A stretch of DNA of 64,000 nucleotides, taken from positions 372,001-436,000 of the forward strand of contig NZ_CP038018.1 in the NCBI RefSeq assembly GCF_008805035.1. Reading direction: 5' to 3'. The notes under the pieces are model-generated. The model did no database searches. It was not told the origin of the DNA and saw only the letters and a list, made by a program, of their open reading frames with translations. The translations under genes were made by a program, and so were the position numbers. The DNA comes from Eikenella exigua. Lineage in GTDB: Bacteria; Pseudomonadota; Gammaproteobacteria; Burkholderiales; Neisseriaceae. Below, in pieces: positions 18,659 through 26,082 of the stretch; the first letter of the stretch is position 1, and each line of letters begins with the position of its first letter.

Positions 18659-18704
18659 AAAAGGCTACCTGAAAAACCATATTCGGTTTTCAGGTAGCCT
18701 TTTG
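18659..18704. terminator. DUS-pair terminator between argG and DUF4189 copy 2
   Basis: AAAAGGCTACCTGAAAA and TTTTCAGGTAGCCTTTT form a long stem between convergent genes. Confidence 0.8.
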
Positions 18705-18717
18705 CCGATACCCAATA

Positions 18718-19359
18718 TCAATCTTGGCCGTATACGCCGTAATCGTAGCCGGCACAGAACGCGGTGCCGTTTTTAGTGCGAACGGTTGAATAGAAACATC
18801 TGTCTTGGCGGTCTTTGCCATGCACTGTTTCGCAAGCCTGCATGGCTTGGCGTGCTGCCACTCGGTCGTTTTTGTTCACGCCGATGAAGAAATCAGCGTT
18901 GGAACGCGGGTGGTTGGTGGCACCCACCACCACGGCGCAGGAGTTGCTCAATGTTTTGATAACCCTGCAATTGGAAGTGCGGCATTGCTTGAGTGCCTCT
19001 TCCACCGCCCGCTGCTCGGTACTAAAACCGCCAGCCCACATCATTTGGTTGCTGCCGAAATCGTTAGCGATGGCCATGTAAAACGGCGTGCGGCGCAGTT
19101 CCGCGATTTCGGCTTGCACCTCCGCCTCACGCTGCTCCCAGGCGCGTATTTCGGCGGCGGTGGGGCCGGAGTAGGTTGGCTGTTGCCGTACGGCATTGCG
19201 CTCGCGCTGTATCCGATCTGCTTCCGACTGCATGATGCCATTAAAGTTGTGCCATTGCTGCGAGCCAACCGGATAGGGGTTGGCATATGCCAAGCCCGCA
19301 CTGCCCAATAGCACTGCCGCCAATACGCCCGCTGCCGTGTTCATCATTGATTGCTTCAT
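18718..19359 (-). CDS. Secreted DUF4189-domain protein, copy 2 (inverted paralogue)
   Basis: The 213-residue product has the same signal peptide and linker as the protein at 8880-9515, identical for the first ~61 residues. It diverges in the DUF4189 domain (YMAIANDFGSNQMMWAGG, QCRTSNCRVIKTLSNSCAV). The start is the ATG at 19359 after the same GGAGCGGCAAG, and the same promoter precedes it. The cysteines are conserved. The shared 5' part and differing 3' part suggest duplication followed by gene conversion or domain exchange. The function is unknown. Confidence 0.8.
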   Translation of the reverse strand: MKQSMMNTAAGVLAAVLLGSAGLAYANPYPVGSQQWHNFNGIMQSEADRIQRERNAVRQQPTYSGPTAAEIRAWEQREAEVQAEIAELRRTPFYMAIANDFGSNQMMWAGGFSTEQRAVEEALKQCRTSNCRVIKTLSNSCAVVVGATNHPRSNADFFIGVNKNDRVAARQAMQACETVHGKDRQDRCFYSTVRTKNGTAFCAGYDYGVYGQD

Positions 19360-19408
19360 CTTGCCGCTCCTGTTTGGAAAGGGGAATAAGGGTATTGCCG
19401 ATGATCGG

Positions 19409-19436
19409 ATTGTAACAAAAAACAAAATATTGTAAA
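19409..19436 (-). promoter_or_regulatory. Probable sigma-70 promoter of the second DUF4189 gene
   Basis: Reading the minus strand, TTTACA (19436-19431) and TACAAT (19414-19409) are 16 bp apart, exactly as at copy 1. Confidence 0.6.
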
Positions 19437-19479
19437 TCGTCTGCCATTGCTGAAAGGCTACCTGAAACCCATGTTTCGG

Positions 19480-19517
19480 TTTTAACTTCGTTGAGGCTTA
19501 CGCTTTCAGGTAGCCTT
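19480..19517. repeat. DUS-tailed repeat, copy 2
   Basis: TTTTAACTTCGTTGAGGCTT is followed by a short ACG and CTTTCAGGTAGCCTT, as at 15568. Confidence 0.6.
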
Positions 19518-19612
19518 TTTCAGCCAGCCTTTCGCACGCCGTCCGTTTGGTTGCCAGTTTGAGGTAAACGCGGTGGCGTGTGTGGCTGGATCAGGCCGCA
19601 TCTGGGCATGCT

Positions 19613-19650
19613 GTTTTAACTTCGTTGAAACTCATGCTTTCAGGTAGCCT
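19613..19650. repeat. DUS-tailed repeat, copy 3
   Basis: TTTTAACTTCGTTGAAACTC is followed by ATG and CTTTCAGGTAGCCT. It lies only ~100 bp from copy 2, in the same orientation, upstream of hflX. Confidence 0.6.
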
Positions 19651-19706
19651 CCCGCTGCCTGCCCATGCGCTATAATGCCGCATCTTCAATCGTTCTGCCT
19701 GATGTC

Positions 19707-20891
19707 ATGCCGCGCCGCCCGCCTTTCCAGCCCGATAAATCCCTCAGCCGCCCCGAGCGCGTATTGCTGGTGGGTGTGATGCTGGCCGACAGTTTCTCCG
19801 GCAGCAACGAGCAGCGCACCCGTGCTTTCCAAAACGTGTTGGACGAAGCCGCCGAGCTGGTGCACGCCGGCGGCGGGGAGTTGGTGCACGTTTCCACCGC
19901 CCGCCGCGACCGCCCCAGCGGCGCCTTGTTTGTGGGTAGCGGCAAAGCCGAGGAACTGGCAGCGGAAGTGCAGGCGCACAATATCGAATTGGCCGTGTTC
20001 AACCACGAGCTCACGCCCACGCAGGAGCGCAACCTCGAAGAGAAGCTGCAATGCCGCGTGCTCGACCGCGTGGGGCTGATTCTCGCCATTTTCGCCCAAC
20101 GCGCGCAAAGCCAGGAAGGCCGCCTGCAAGTGGAGCTGGCGCAGCTCACCCACCTCTCCGGCCGCCTGGTGCGCGGCTACGGCCACCTGCAAAGCCAAAA
20201 AGGTGGCATCGGCCTCAAAGGCCCGGGCGAAACCCAGCTTGAAACCGACCGCCGCCTGATTGCCCAAAAAATCACCACCCTGAAAAAACGCCTTGCCGAC
20301 GTGCGCCGCCAGCGTGCCACCCGCCGCAAAGCCCGCCAGCAGGGCAGCCTGCCCACTTTCGCCCTGGTGGGCTACACCAACACCGGCAAATCCAGTTTGT
20401 TCAACCGCCTCACCAAAGCCGACGTGTTGGCCAAAGACCAGCTCTTCGCCACGCTCGACACCACCGCCCGCCGCCTGTATCTCGACCGTGAGCACAGCAT
20501 CATCCTTACCGACACCGTCGGCTTCGTGCGCGACCTGCCGCACCGCCTGGTGGCCGCCTTTTCCGCCACGCTGGAAGAAACCGCCCAAGCCGACGTATTG
20601 CTCCATGTGGCCGACGTTTCCCAGCCCGACTACGAGCAGCGCATGGAAGACGTCAACCGCGTGTTAGCCGAAATCGGCGCCGCCGATGTGCCACAGCTCT
20701 TGCTGTATAACAAAATCGACCTCCTGCCCGCCGAGCAGCAACAGCCCGGCATCCTGCGCAGCAAAAGCGGCCAAATCGCCGCCGTGCGCCTCTCTGTTAC
20801 CCAAAGCCTGGGTTTAGAAGACTTGCGCCAGGCATTGATTGAGTGGGCGGATACGCATAGCAAGGCATCAGGCGGCAAAGAGGCTAGCTGA
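19707..20891 (+). CDS. hflX: GTPase HflX
   Basis: The 394-residue ribosome-associated GTPase splits stalled or heat-damaged 70S ribosomes. The N-terminal domain has GGGELVHVS and the SGKAEE nucleotide-like region. The glycine-rich linker GGIGLKGPGETQLETDRR precedes the G domain, with G1 GYTNTGKSS, G3 DTVGFVRDLPH and G4 NKID. The ATG at 19707 (MPRRPP) is chosen; an upstream in-frame ATG at 19665 lies within an unlikely leader. It is monocistronic. Confidence 0.93.
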   Translation: MPRRPPFQPDKSLSRPERVLLVGVMLADSFSGSNEQRTRAFQNVLDEAAELVHAGGGELVHVSTARRDRPSGALFVGSGKAEELAAEVQAHNIELAVFNHELTPTQERNLEEKLQCRVLDRVGLILAIFAQRAQSQEGRLQVELAQLTHLSGRLVRGYGHLQSQKGGIGLKGPGETQLETDRRLIAQKITTLKKRLADVRRQRATRRKARQQGSLPTFALVGYTNTGKSSLFNRLTKADVLAKDQLFATLDTTARRLYLDREHSIILTDTVGFVRDLPHRLVAAFSATLEETAQADVLLHVADVSQPDYEQRMEDVNRVLAEIGAADVPQLLLYNKIDLLPAEQQQPGILRSKSGQIAAVRLSVTQSLGLEDLRQALIEWADTHSKASGGKEAS

Positions 20892-21007
20892 AACGGCTAT
20901 AGCCGGAACGCTTTACTTTCTACGGCGTTGGCTTGCCTTTCCTCGGTTTGCTAGCGCGGGCTGAGGCGTATTACCCATGCGGTTTTTCCCAATTATTTAT
21001 TGGTTGG

Positions 21008-21052
21008 AAAGGCTACCTGAAAGCGAAGCTAAAAATTTCAGGTAGCCTTTTT
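21008..21052 (+). terminator. DUS-pair terminator downstream of hflX
   Basis: AAAGGCTACCTGAAA and TTTCAGGTAGCCTTTTT flank a 14-bp loop. A further DUS pair at about 21099-21174 lies just downstream of nadK on the other strand. The rest of 20892-21179 contains no gene. Confidence 0.7.
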
Positions 21053-21179
21053 GATTTGAATTGCCCGGTGCTTACACATGGTGGATTCCAACGCGGAAAG
21101 GCTACCTGAAAAACCAAAAGCCGGGCATGAGCCCGGCCGGTTTAATTGATCAAAACCGTTTTCAGGTAGCCTCTGTCCG

Positions 21180-22070
21180 CTAAACCAGCTGCTCGCCCCA
21201 ATGCAGTTTCTGGCGCAGGGTTTTGTAGTATTGGTAGTTGGTGGGGTGCAGCACGCGCAGGGTGTTGCGGTAGCGGCGGATGGTGAGGCGGTTCATGCTG
21301 TGCAGGTCGAGGTGGGATTGGCCGTCGAAATGCACGCGGGCGTTGTCGGCTTTGGTGATGAGGATTTCGATTTCGCAGCTGTCGGGCACCACAATGGGGC
21401 GGTTGGTCATGGATTGCGGGCAGATGGGCACGAGGGTGAGGGCGCGCAGGGTGGATTGCAGAATCGGCCCGCCGGCGGCCAGGGCGTAGGCGGTGGAACC
21501 GGTGGGGGTGGACACAATCAGCCCGTCGGAGCGTTGGGTATAGACAAACTCTTGGTTGATAAACACTTCAAATTCAATCATCTGCCCCAATCCGCCACGA
21601 TTGATGACTACTTCGTTGAGGGCCAGCGCGGTGCAGTCGGATTCGTCGTGGCGCTGCGTGGTGCATTCGAGCATGATGCGCTCTTCGGGCAGGTATTGGC
21701 CGGCGAGCATGCGCGAAATGTCGGCAATCATGTTTTGGCGCGGCACTTGGGTGAGGAAGCCTAAATGCCCCAAATGTACGCCCATGATGGGGATGCGGTA
21801 GGGTGCGAGCTGGCGGGCTACGGATAAAAAGGTGCCGTCGCCGCCGAGCACCAGCACCAGATCGCAGCAGGTGCCCATGTTTTCTTTGGCCACCCGGCGG
21901 CAGCGTTCGGCCAGCGGGTTGGCAAGCAAAACATTGCTGCATTCTTCGTCTAGCAGCACTTCGAGCCCGTTTCCCAGAAAGAAGGCCACCAGCTCGCTCA
22001 GGGTTTCGCCCAAGTGCGGGGTGTTAGGGCGGGTAACGATGCCGATGCGGTGAAATTGGCTGTGTTTCAT
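21180..22070 (-). CDS. nadK: NAD kinase
   Basis: The 296-residue enzyme phosphorylates NAD to NADP. The GGDGT motif is in LVLGGDGTFLSVARQ (residues ~74-88); NEVVINRG and the glycine-rich STPTGSTAYALAAGGP are also present. Length and order are as in E. coli NadK. The ATG at 22070 lies in MKHSQFHRIGIVTRP. The gene is alone on its strand between DUS clusters. Confidence 0.96.
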   Translation of the reverse strand: MKHSQFHRIGIVTRPNTPHLGETLSELVAFFLGNGLEVLLDEECSNVLLANPLAERCRRVAKENMGTCCDLVLVLGGDGTFLSVARQLAPYRIPIMGVHLGHLGFLTQVPRQNMIADISRMLAGQYLPEERIMLECTTQRHDESDCTALALNEVVINRGGLGQMIEFEVFINQEFVYTQRSDGLIVSTPTGSTAYALAAGGPILQSTLRALTLVPICPQSMTNRPIVVPDSCEIEILITKADNARVHFDGQSHLDLHSMNRLTIRRYRNTLRVLHPTNYQYYKTLRQKLHWGEQLV

Positions 22071-22317
22071 GGGTGAAATGGGGAAATTTACGTTAGGCCG
22101 AACTCTACCTGATTTTCAGGTAGCCTGAAAGGCGGGAGCGGGGCAGGGCGGGTCAGCGCTGTAGCATTCTTATTTTAGTTCACTATATTTTGTTTTCTAA
22201 TCATGCGGCTGATAGAATGCCGCGCCGTGTGGCTTGATGTTTCAGGTAGCCTTTTGTGTGGTCACAGGCTGCCTGAAATCTAAAGCCGGAAAATCCATTT
22301 CTTTTTCAGGTAGCCTC

Positions 22318-23271
22318 ATGCCGCAATCCACTCCGCCGCCGGCACTCGCCTTGCTCGGTCCCACCGCCGCCGGCAAAACCGCGCTCGCGCTTGCCTTGGC
22401 CGAAAAGCTGCCGCTGGAAATCGTCAGCCTCGATTCCGCACTAATTTACCGCGGCATGGACATCGGCACCGCCAAGCCCACTCCTGCCGAGCGCGCTGCC
22501 GTGCCGCATCATCTCATCGATATCATCAACCCGCCGCAAAGCTACAGCGTGGCCGATTTTTTGAACGATTGTTTGCGCCTGTGCCGTGAAATCCATGCGC
22601 GCGGCCGCCTACCGCTGATTGTGGGCGGCACCATGATGTACTACCACGCCCTCGTTAACGGCCTCAACAGCCTGCCCGCCGCCAATCCTGAAATCCGCCG
22701 CCAACTGCAAGAGCAAAAACAGCAACACGGCCTGCCACACCTGTATGCCCAACTGCAACAGGCCGACCCCGCCACCGCCGCCCGCCTCAATCCCGGCGAC
22801 AGCCAGCGCATCGAACGCGCATTGGAAGTGTGGCTGCTCACCGGCCGGCCGCTCAGCCAACACTTCGCCGAACAGCCAAGCACCGCGCCGATGCTCTCCC
22901 TGCGCAGCATCGCCTTGATTCCGGCGCAGCGCGAACGGCTGCACCACAATATCGAACAGCGCTTCCACGCCATGTTGGAGCAAGGCTTTCTTGATGAAGT
23001 AGGCCGATTGCAAGTGCAATATCCTGAGCTCAATCCCGACTACCCCGCCGTACGCTGCGTGGGCTACCGCCAAGCTTGGGCACATCTGCAAGGCAAAACC
23101 GACCGTAATACTTTCATTGCCCAGGGTATTGCCGCCACCCGCCAGCTTGCCAAGCGCCAGCTCACCTGGCTGCGCAAACTGCCCGCCGATTTGGTGATCG
23201 ACCCGTTTTCAGGTAGCCTCCGGCAACACAGCCAAACCCTTCATTCTTTTTGCCAACAACACTTCGCATGA
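22318..23271 (+). CDS. miaA: tRNA dimethylallyltransferase MiaA
   Basis: The 317-residue enzyme isopentenylates A37 of UNN-decoding tRNAs. The P-loop is LLGPTAAGKTALALALAE near the N-terminus, followed by VSLDSALIYRGMDIGTAKP. The ATG at 22318 is immediately preceded by a DUS whose AGGTAG, ten bases away, is the only Shine-Dalgarno-like sequence. Longer in-frame starts would translate other DUS copies and are unlikely. Its stop overlaps the ATG of the RDD pseudogene (ATGA), indicating an old two-gene operon. A DUS also encodes DPFSGSLRQ near the C-terminus. Confidence 0.95.
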   Translation: MPQSTPPPALALLGPTAAGKTALALALAEKLPLEIVSLDSALIYRGMDIGTAKPTPAERAAVPHHLIDIINPPQSYSVADFLNDCLRLCREIHARGRLPLIVGGTMMYYHALVNGLNSLPAANPEIRRQLQEQKQQHGLPHLYAQLQQADPATAARLNPGDSQRIERALEVWLLTGRPLSQHFAEQPSTAPMLSLRSIALIPAQRERLHHNIEQRFHAMLEQGFLDEVGRLQVQYPELNPDYPAVRCVGYRQAWAHLQGKTDRNTFIAQGIAATRQLAKRQLTWLRKLPADLVIDPFSGSLRQHSQTLHSFCQQHFA

Positions 23272-23674
23272 GCACTCCCGCCCCGCCTCTTTCCGCCGCC
23301 GTTTCGCCGCCCTGTGTTAAGAAGCCTTGCTGTTGGTCGAAACTGCTGTAGCGCTGATTATCCTTGCCGTGTGGGGCTATTTCCGTCTCTGCCGGCACAG
23401 CTTGCGCGGGCAAACTCTGCCGATGAAAGTGTGGCGGCTACAGCTGTAAACCCCTGCCGGCAGCCGCCCCAGCCTGCGCCAGCTGCGCCTGCACTTCATC
23501 TGGGCTACTGTGCTGCTTCTGTCGCTTGCCTCATTCGGCATCCTACGCCAACCCCCCCTACCACCCCAAACCATGGCCGGCATGGTGTTGGCATGGTGGA
23601 TACTGCCTATCGGCTTCGCCATCATACACTCTTTCCGACAATTTTTTACGACTACCTTGGCGGCACGGTTTTAA
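23268..23674 (+). pseudogene. RDD-family membrane protein, degraded
   Basis: An ATG overlapping the miaA stop opens MSTPAPPLS, then a shift of one base leads into RRRFAALC, a TAA stop and EALLLVETAVALIILAVWG. The frame goes on through LRGQTLPMKVWRLQL, another TAA and SLRQLRLHFIWATVLLL to RFF-terminal sequence ending at 23674. The RR at the start, the G-x-T-L-x-MK-x-W and the following PSLRQ are the RDD-family signature. The loop between the two conserved halves is short, so there may also be an internal deletion. With one frameshift and two in-frame stops the gene cannot be functional. Confidence 0.75.
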
Positions 23675-23739
23675 CGGAGAAAGTGGCGGAAAGGAAGTAG
23701 TATTAGCTGCCGTACAAGGTGCTACCTGAAAGAGTAGTT

Positions 23740-23848
23740 TTGGCTAAACTTTTCATACATATTGCATTGGTTTGCCTTGCCGCACTCCTGTGTTGTCTTC
23801 GGCTTGACACTTATAATATGAAGAATAATTGCTTTAGTTATATCAATT
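23740..23848. repeat. Degenerate Correia-like element, variant arms
   Basis: The core ATTGGTTTGCCTTGCCGCAC followed by TGTTGTCTTCGGCTTG resembles the Correia core. The arms are GGCTAAACTTTT-like and GCTTTAGTTATAT, close to those of the element at 40-150. It lies just outside the left end of the integrated element. Confidence 0.45.
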
Positions 23849-23892
23849 ATTAAGGTATGGAGATAAACGAAAAAACAGCCCGGAAAATCGGG

Positions 23893-23909
23893 CGACAATG
23901 AGACTTGAA
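23893..23909. repeat. Left attachment-site copy (attL) of the tRNA-Leu element
   Basis: CGACAATGAGACTTGAA here exactly repeats 28262-28278 in the 3' part of the tRNA-Leu gene. It is preceded by AAAAAACAGCCCGG, which resembles the tRNA terminator beside the other copy. This direct repeat defines the ends of a ~4.4-kb insertion. Confidence 0.75.
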
Positions 23910-23961
23910 TTGGTGATTTAATTCATTGTTTATAAGATATTTTATTTTCATGTTGTGTTGA

Positions 23962-23982
23962 TATACCCCCAAATATACCCCC
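23962..23982. promoter_or_regulatory. Candidate integrase arm sites near attL
   Basis: TATACCCCC occurs at 23962-23970 and 23974-23982 in direct orientation. Related copies lie at 24857-24865 (inverted), 28036-28044 (inverted) and 28077-28084, near both ends of the element. Clusters of this kind near attachment cores are typical arm-type binding sites of tyrosine integrases. The binding itself is inferred. Confidence 0.4.
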
Positions 23983-24882
23983 ATTTTGCACAAGTCAAAA
24001 TCTTTCCCCTGTCGCGCGTGAGGCCGCTCGAAATTCCGAAGGTGCAAATTCTGCATATTGGGATTGCATGGGATTGATGTTTCAAATGGGGCTTTCATGG
24101 GGTTATTTTGCAAATGCGGTTCGGTTCGGGGGCAGGGCTCATGTTGCCGCTCCCTGAAATTTCCCGCCTTGGATTTCCCCATAAATCTAACTTGAAGCCG
24201 CTCTTGCTGCCTGCGCAAAGTCTTTAAACGCTCAGTAGGCCGTCTAGGATGCTCTAGGATTGCGTTTGTGTTGTCTGGTAGTTGGGATAGCCTGAATGGT
24301 GTAAATCGCGTTAAAACGCAAAATAGGGCATTCCACACGCTTACCTAGTTTTTGGTATGCGCTGACTTGCCTTCCTGCTTCCGGTGGGCAGGGGCGGTCG
24401 GTTGGTTTGGCAGGCGGCCACGGCAAGATTACGGCAAGGCTTGGAAACGGGGCTTCCCTTTTTTATATCTTTCAGAAACCCCAGGCGTAAGGATTTCCCA
24501 CGGTCATGCGAAAACGCACGCCGAAGGTTTGCCGTGCCGTTGCCGGCATGTAATGGCTTGATGTGTAGAGAAGCCCCAAAGTTGGGGGCTGGTGTCGGGC
24601 GGCTCAGCAAGCAGGGCTTGGGGGTGGGACTGCCCCGCTTCAGGTAACCCGGAGCGGCTGCTCCCGTTCAGTCGGCCTGCAGGTGTCGGCAGGGGTAGGG
24701 CCCATGCAGGGCGGATAGTCTGCAAGGGATGGGGTGACAGAGGATGGCCGCCGTGTGTTTTTCCGCTCCCAAGTTTTCAGGTAGCCCGAAATTTTCCGCC
24801 GTGTGCCGCCCGTATGTTTCTGCCTATATTTTGTGCAAGAGGGTGAAAGAAAAAATGGGGGTATATATGGCTTATATATAGG

Positions 24883-25019
24883 ACTTCAGAAATTGAAGTA
24901 ACTCGGAGGCCAAAAATGGCCTGACTACTTCAGTTTTTGAAGTAATTGCCCATTTTTTAGGCAAGCGTTACTTCAGAAATTGAAGTAATGGCGGCTTAAT
25001 TACTTCAGTTTTTGAAGTA
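24883..25019. repeat. Four phased TACTTCA-N5-TGAAGTA palindromes
   Basis: Palindromes with arms TACTTCA and TGAAGTA lie at 24883-24900 (first base G instead of T), 24926-24944, 24969-24987 and 25001-25019. Their centres alternate GAAAT, GTTTT, GAAAT, GTTTT. Start-to-start distances of about 44, 43 and 32 bp are close to 4, 4 and 3 helical turns, so all face the same side of the DNA. They could be cooperative operators or iterons of a replication origin. No T-run follows, so they are not terminators. Confidence 0.8.
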
Positions 25020-25176
25020 CAAGAATTAATTTTGTTTGAATGAATTTGTTACTGTATAACACAAAGCGCCTCCTGTTCCCTAGGTATGGCAATCGGGGTC
25101 TTGCCCCTGCTCCGGTTGCTGAAAACTTGTCAAAACTTGTCATCTTCCGGCTTGCCTGGTGCAGCAGGTTCACTAC

Positions 25177-25473
25177 CTAGTGCAGGTGGTTCACTAGGTG
25201 GTGCATTTGGTTCACCGGCTCCGCCCGAATCAGCGGCGGGAAACCTAACAAAACCCTACATTGCCACACGGGCAAAACCTCATAAAACCTCACTCCGAAG
25301 TTCGGAAATAAATCCGGCTCTCGGATTTCAATCCGAACTACCGGGGAATGCAAAACACCAGCGCGGCGGCTGGTGTCTGGTTTTTCAGGTAGCCTTATCT
25401 CGGTTGCGTTGAACCATGCTTCGCGGTTGGCGTGGATGGGCAGGCCTTGATAATCCAGTTTGATGATATTCAT
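25177..25473 (-). pseudogene. KilA-N-like phage protein stub cut by a DUS
   Basis: The ATG at 25473 overlaps the upstream HTH gene by four bases (ATGA). The first ~26 residues, MNIIKLDYQGLPIHANREAW and FNATEI, are the start of a KilA-N or antirepressor-type domain. At exactly that point a DUS (RLPEKP) takes over, and the following ~70 codons are not protein-like. The gene was therefore truncated by deletion or recombination at a DUS. Confidence 0.55.
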
Positions 25474-25769
25474 GCCTTACCCTCCTGCCTTAGCCAGTAG
25501 CGGCCACGTTTCACGGTTTGGCCGAACTGGTTTCTTGTCCGTTCCATGATGCAGACGATGTTATGCCCCGCCTGCCGTAGTTCGCAAATGCGGGCGTTGT
25601 AGCCCATGATGCCCATTTGGTGCATATCGTAGGCGGTAAGGCTCTGCCCGCTCTGCAGGGCGGAGAGGATGCGCTGGTTTTGCGTAGGGATGGTAGAATG
25701 GCGGGTAGTGGTAATTCCCTTTGTTTGGCCGTTCGGATGCTTGGCGTTCGGGCGGTTTTTGTTTTGCAT
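25470..25769 (-). CDS. Phage-type helix-turn-helix protein
   Basis: The 99-residue basic protein has a 25-residue polar N-terminus rich in Asn and Lys. A winged-helix domain follows (TQNQRILSALQSGQSLTAYD, then NARICELRQAGHNI and a basic wing RGRYWLRQ). This family is common in small integrated elements and prophages and is thought to bind DNA. It lies 12 bp downstream of the AlpA-like gene and overlaps the KilA-N stub, so the three form an operon. Confidence 0.7.
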   Translation of the reverse strand: MQNKNRPNAKHPNGQTKGITTTRHSTIPTQNQRILSALQSGQSLTAYDMHQMGIMGYNARICELRQAGHNIVCIMERTRNQFGQTVKRGRYWLRQEGKA

Positions 25770-25781
25770 GGCTCGTCCTCC

Positions 25782-25982
25782 TTAGCGGTTTTCGGCCAGC
25801 TTGCAGATGTAGCCGTCAATCTCTGATTGCAGCCAGCCGGTGGTATTGGCAGAAATCTTGAAGGGTTTGGGAAAGTCGGGGCGGTATAGCCGGTGCTTAG
25901 GGTTGTTCCAGTTCCAAAGGGTGGAGAGGGAAACGCCGAACAGGGCAGCGGCTTGTTTGGGGCGGATGATGCTTTGTTGCAT
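25782..25982 (-). CDS. AlpA-family regulator / excisionase-like protein
   Basis: The 66-residue protein has the classic AlpA pattern: RPKQAAALFGVSLSTLWNW (recognition helix region), then DFPKPFKISANTTGW and a C-terminal IDGYICKLAENR. AlpA proteins activate integrase expression or help excision in P4-like elements. It starts at ATG 25982. Upstream lie a stem-loop and two CCTAATTAGG palindromes that are candidate operators. Confidence 0.85.
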   Translation of the reverse strand: MQQSIIRPKQAAALFGVSLSTLWNWNNPKHRLYRPDFPKPFKISANTTGWLQSEIDGYICKLAENR

Positions 25983-26027
25983 GGTTTGATACCTCGTTAG
26001 CTGTTGTTGGATAACGGGGCAAAGAAT

Positions 26028-26048
26028 AAGCCGCCTCGTGGGCGGCTT
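26028..26048 (-). terminator. Hairpin after the 237-codon ORF
   Basis: AAGCCGCC-TCGT-GGGCGGCTT forms a perfect stem of eight bases or more; on the minus strand it is followed by ATTCTTT. It would end the transcript arriving from the gene at 26083-26781 ahead of the AlpA-like gene. Confidence 0.6.
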
Positions 26049-26050
26049 GT

Positions 26051-26081
26051 CCTAATTAGGTTCGGCTCAATCCTAATTAGG
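26051..26081. promoter_or_regulatory. Pair of CCTAATTAGG palindromes upstream of alpA
   Basis: Perfect 10-bp palindromes lie at 26051-26060 and 26072-26081, 21 bp apart (two helical turns), between the stop of the upstream gene and the AlpA-like start. This layout suits an operator bound by two dimers. Confidence 0.6.
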
Positions 26082-26082
26082 T

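Larger units (their letters stand above)
23910..25176. other. Non-coding left part of the integrated element
   Basis: No convincing gene is seen in this 1.3-kb stretch. An open frame on the minus strand (24341-24610) has Pro-rich sequence with HIKPLHAGNG and NRPPLPTGSRKASQR that recalls small P4-type satellite ORFs, but it has no ATG and no ribosome site. The stretch contains two TATACCCCC direct repeats (23962, 23974), an inverted copy at 24857, and a set of four phased palindromes (24883-25019). The segment around 24590-24780 is notably G-rich compared with its AT-rich surroundings. Confidence 0.5.

Noticed and set aside
23850..24338. A 162-codon minus-strand ORF over the left element end
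   Set aside because: It runs across the attachment repeat and the TATACCCCC motifs, has no ribosome site and no protein-like pattern.
24341..24610. A small P4-type gene on the minus strand
   Set aside because: It has no ATG or ribosome site and I could not name a family; it is mentioned only in the region description.
24883..25019. Terminators
   Set aside because: The palindromes have no T-run and are evenly phased, which suits protein binding rather than transcript ends.
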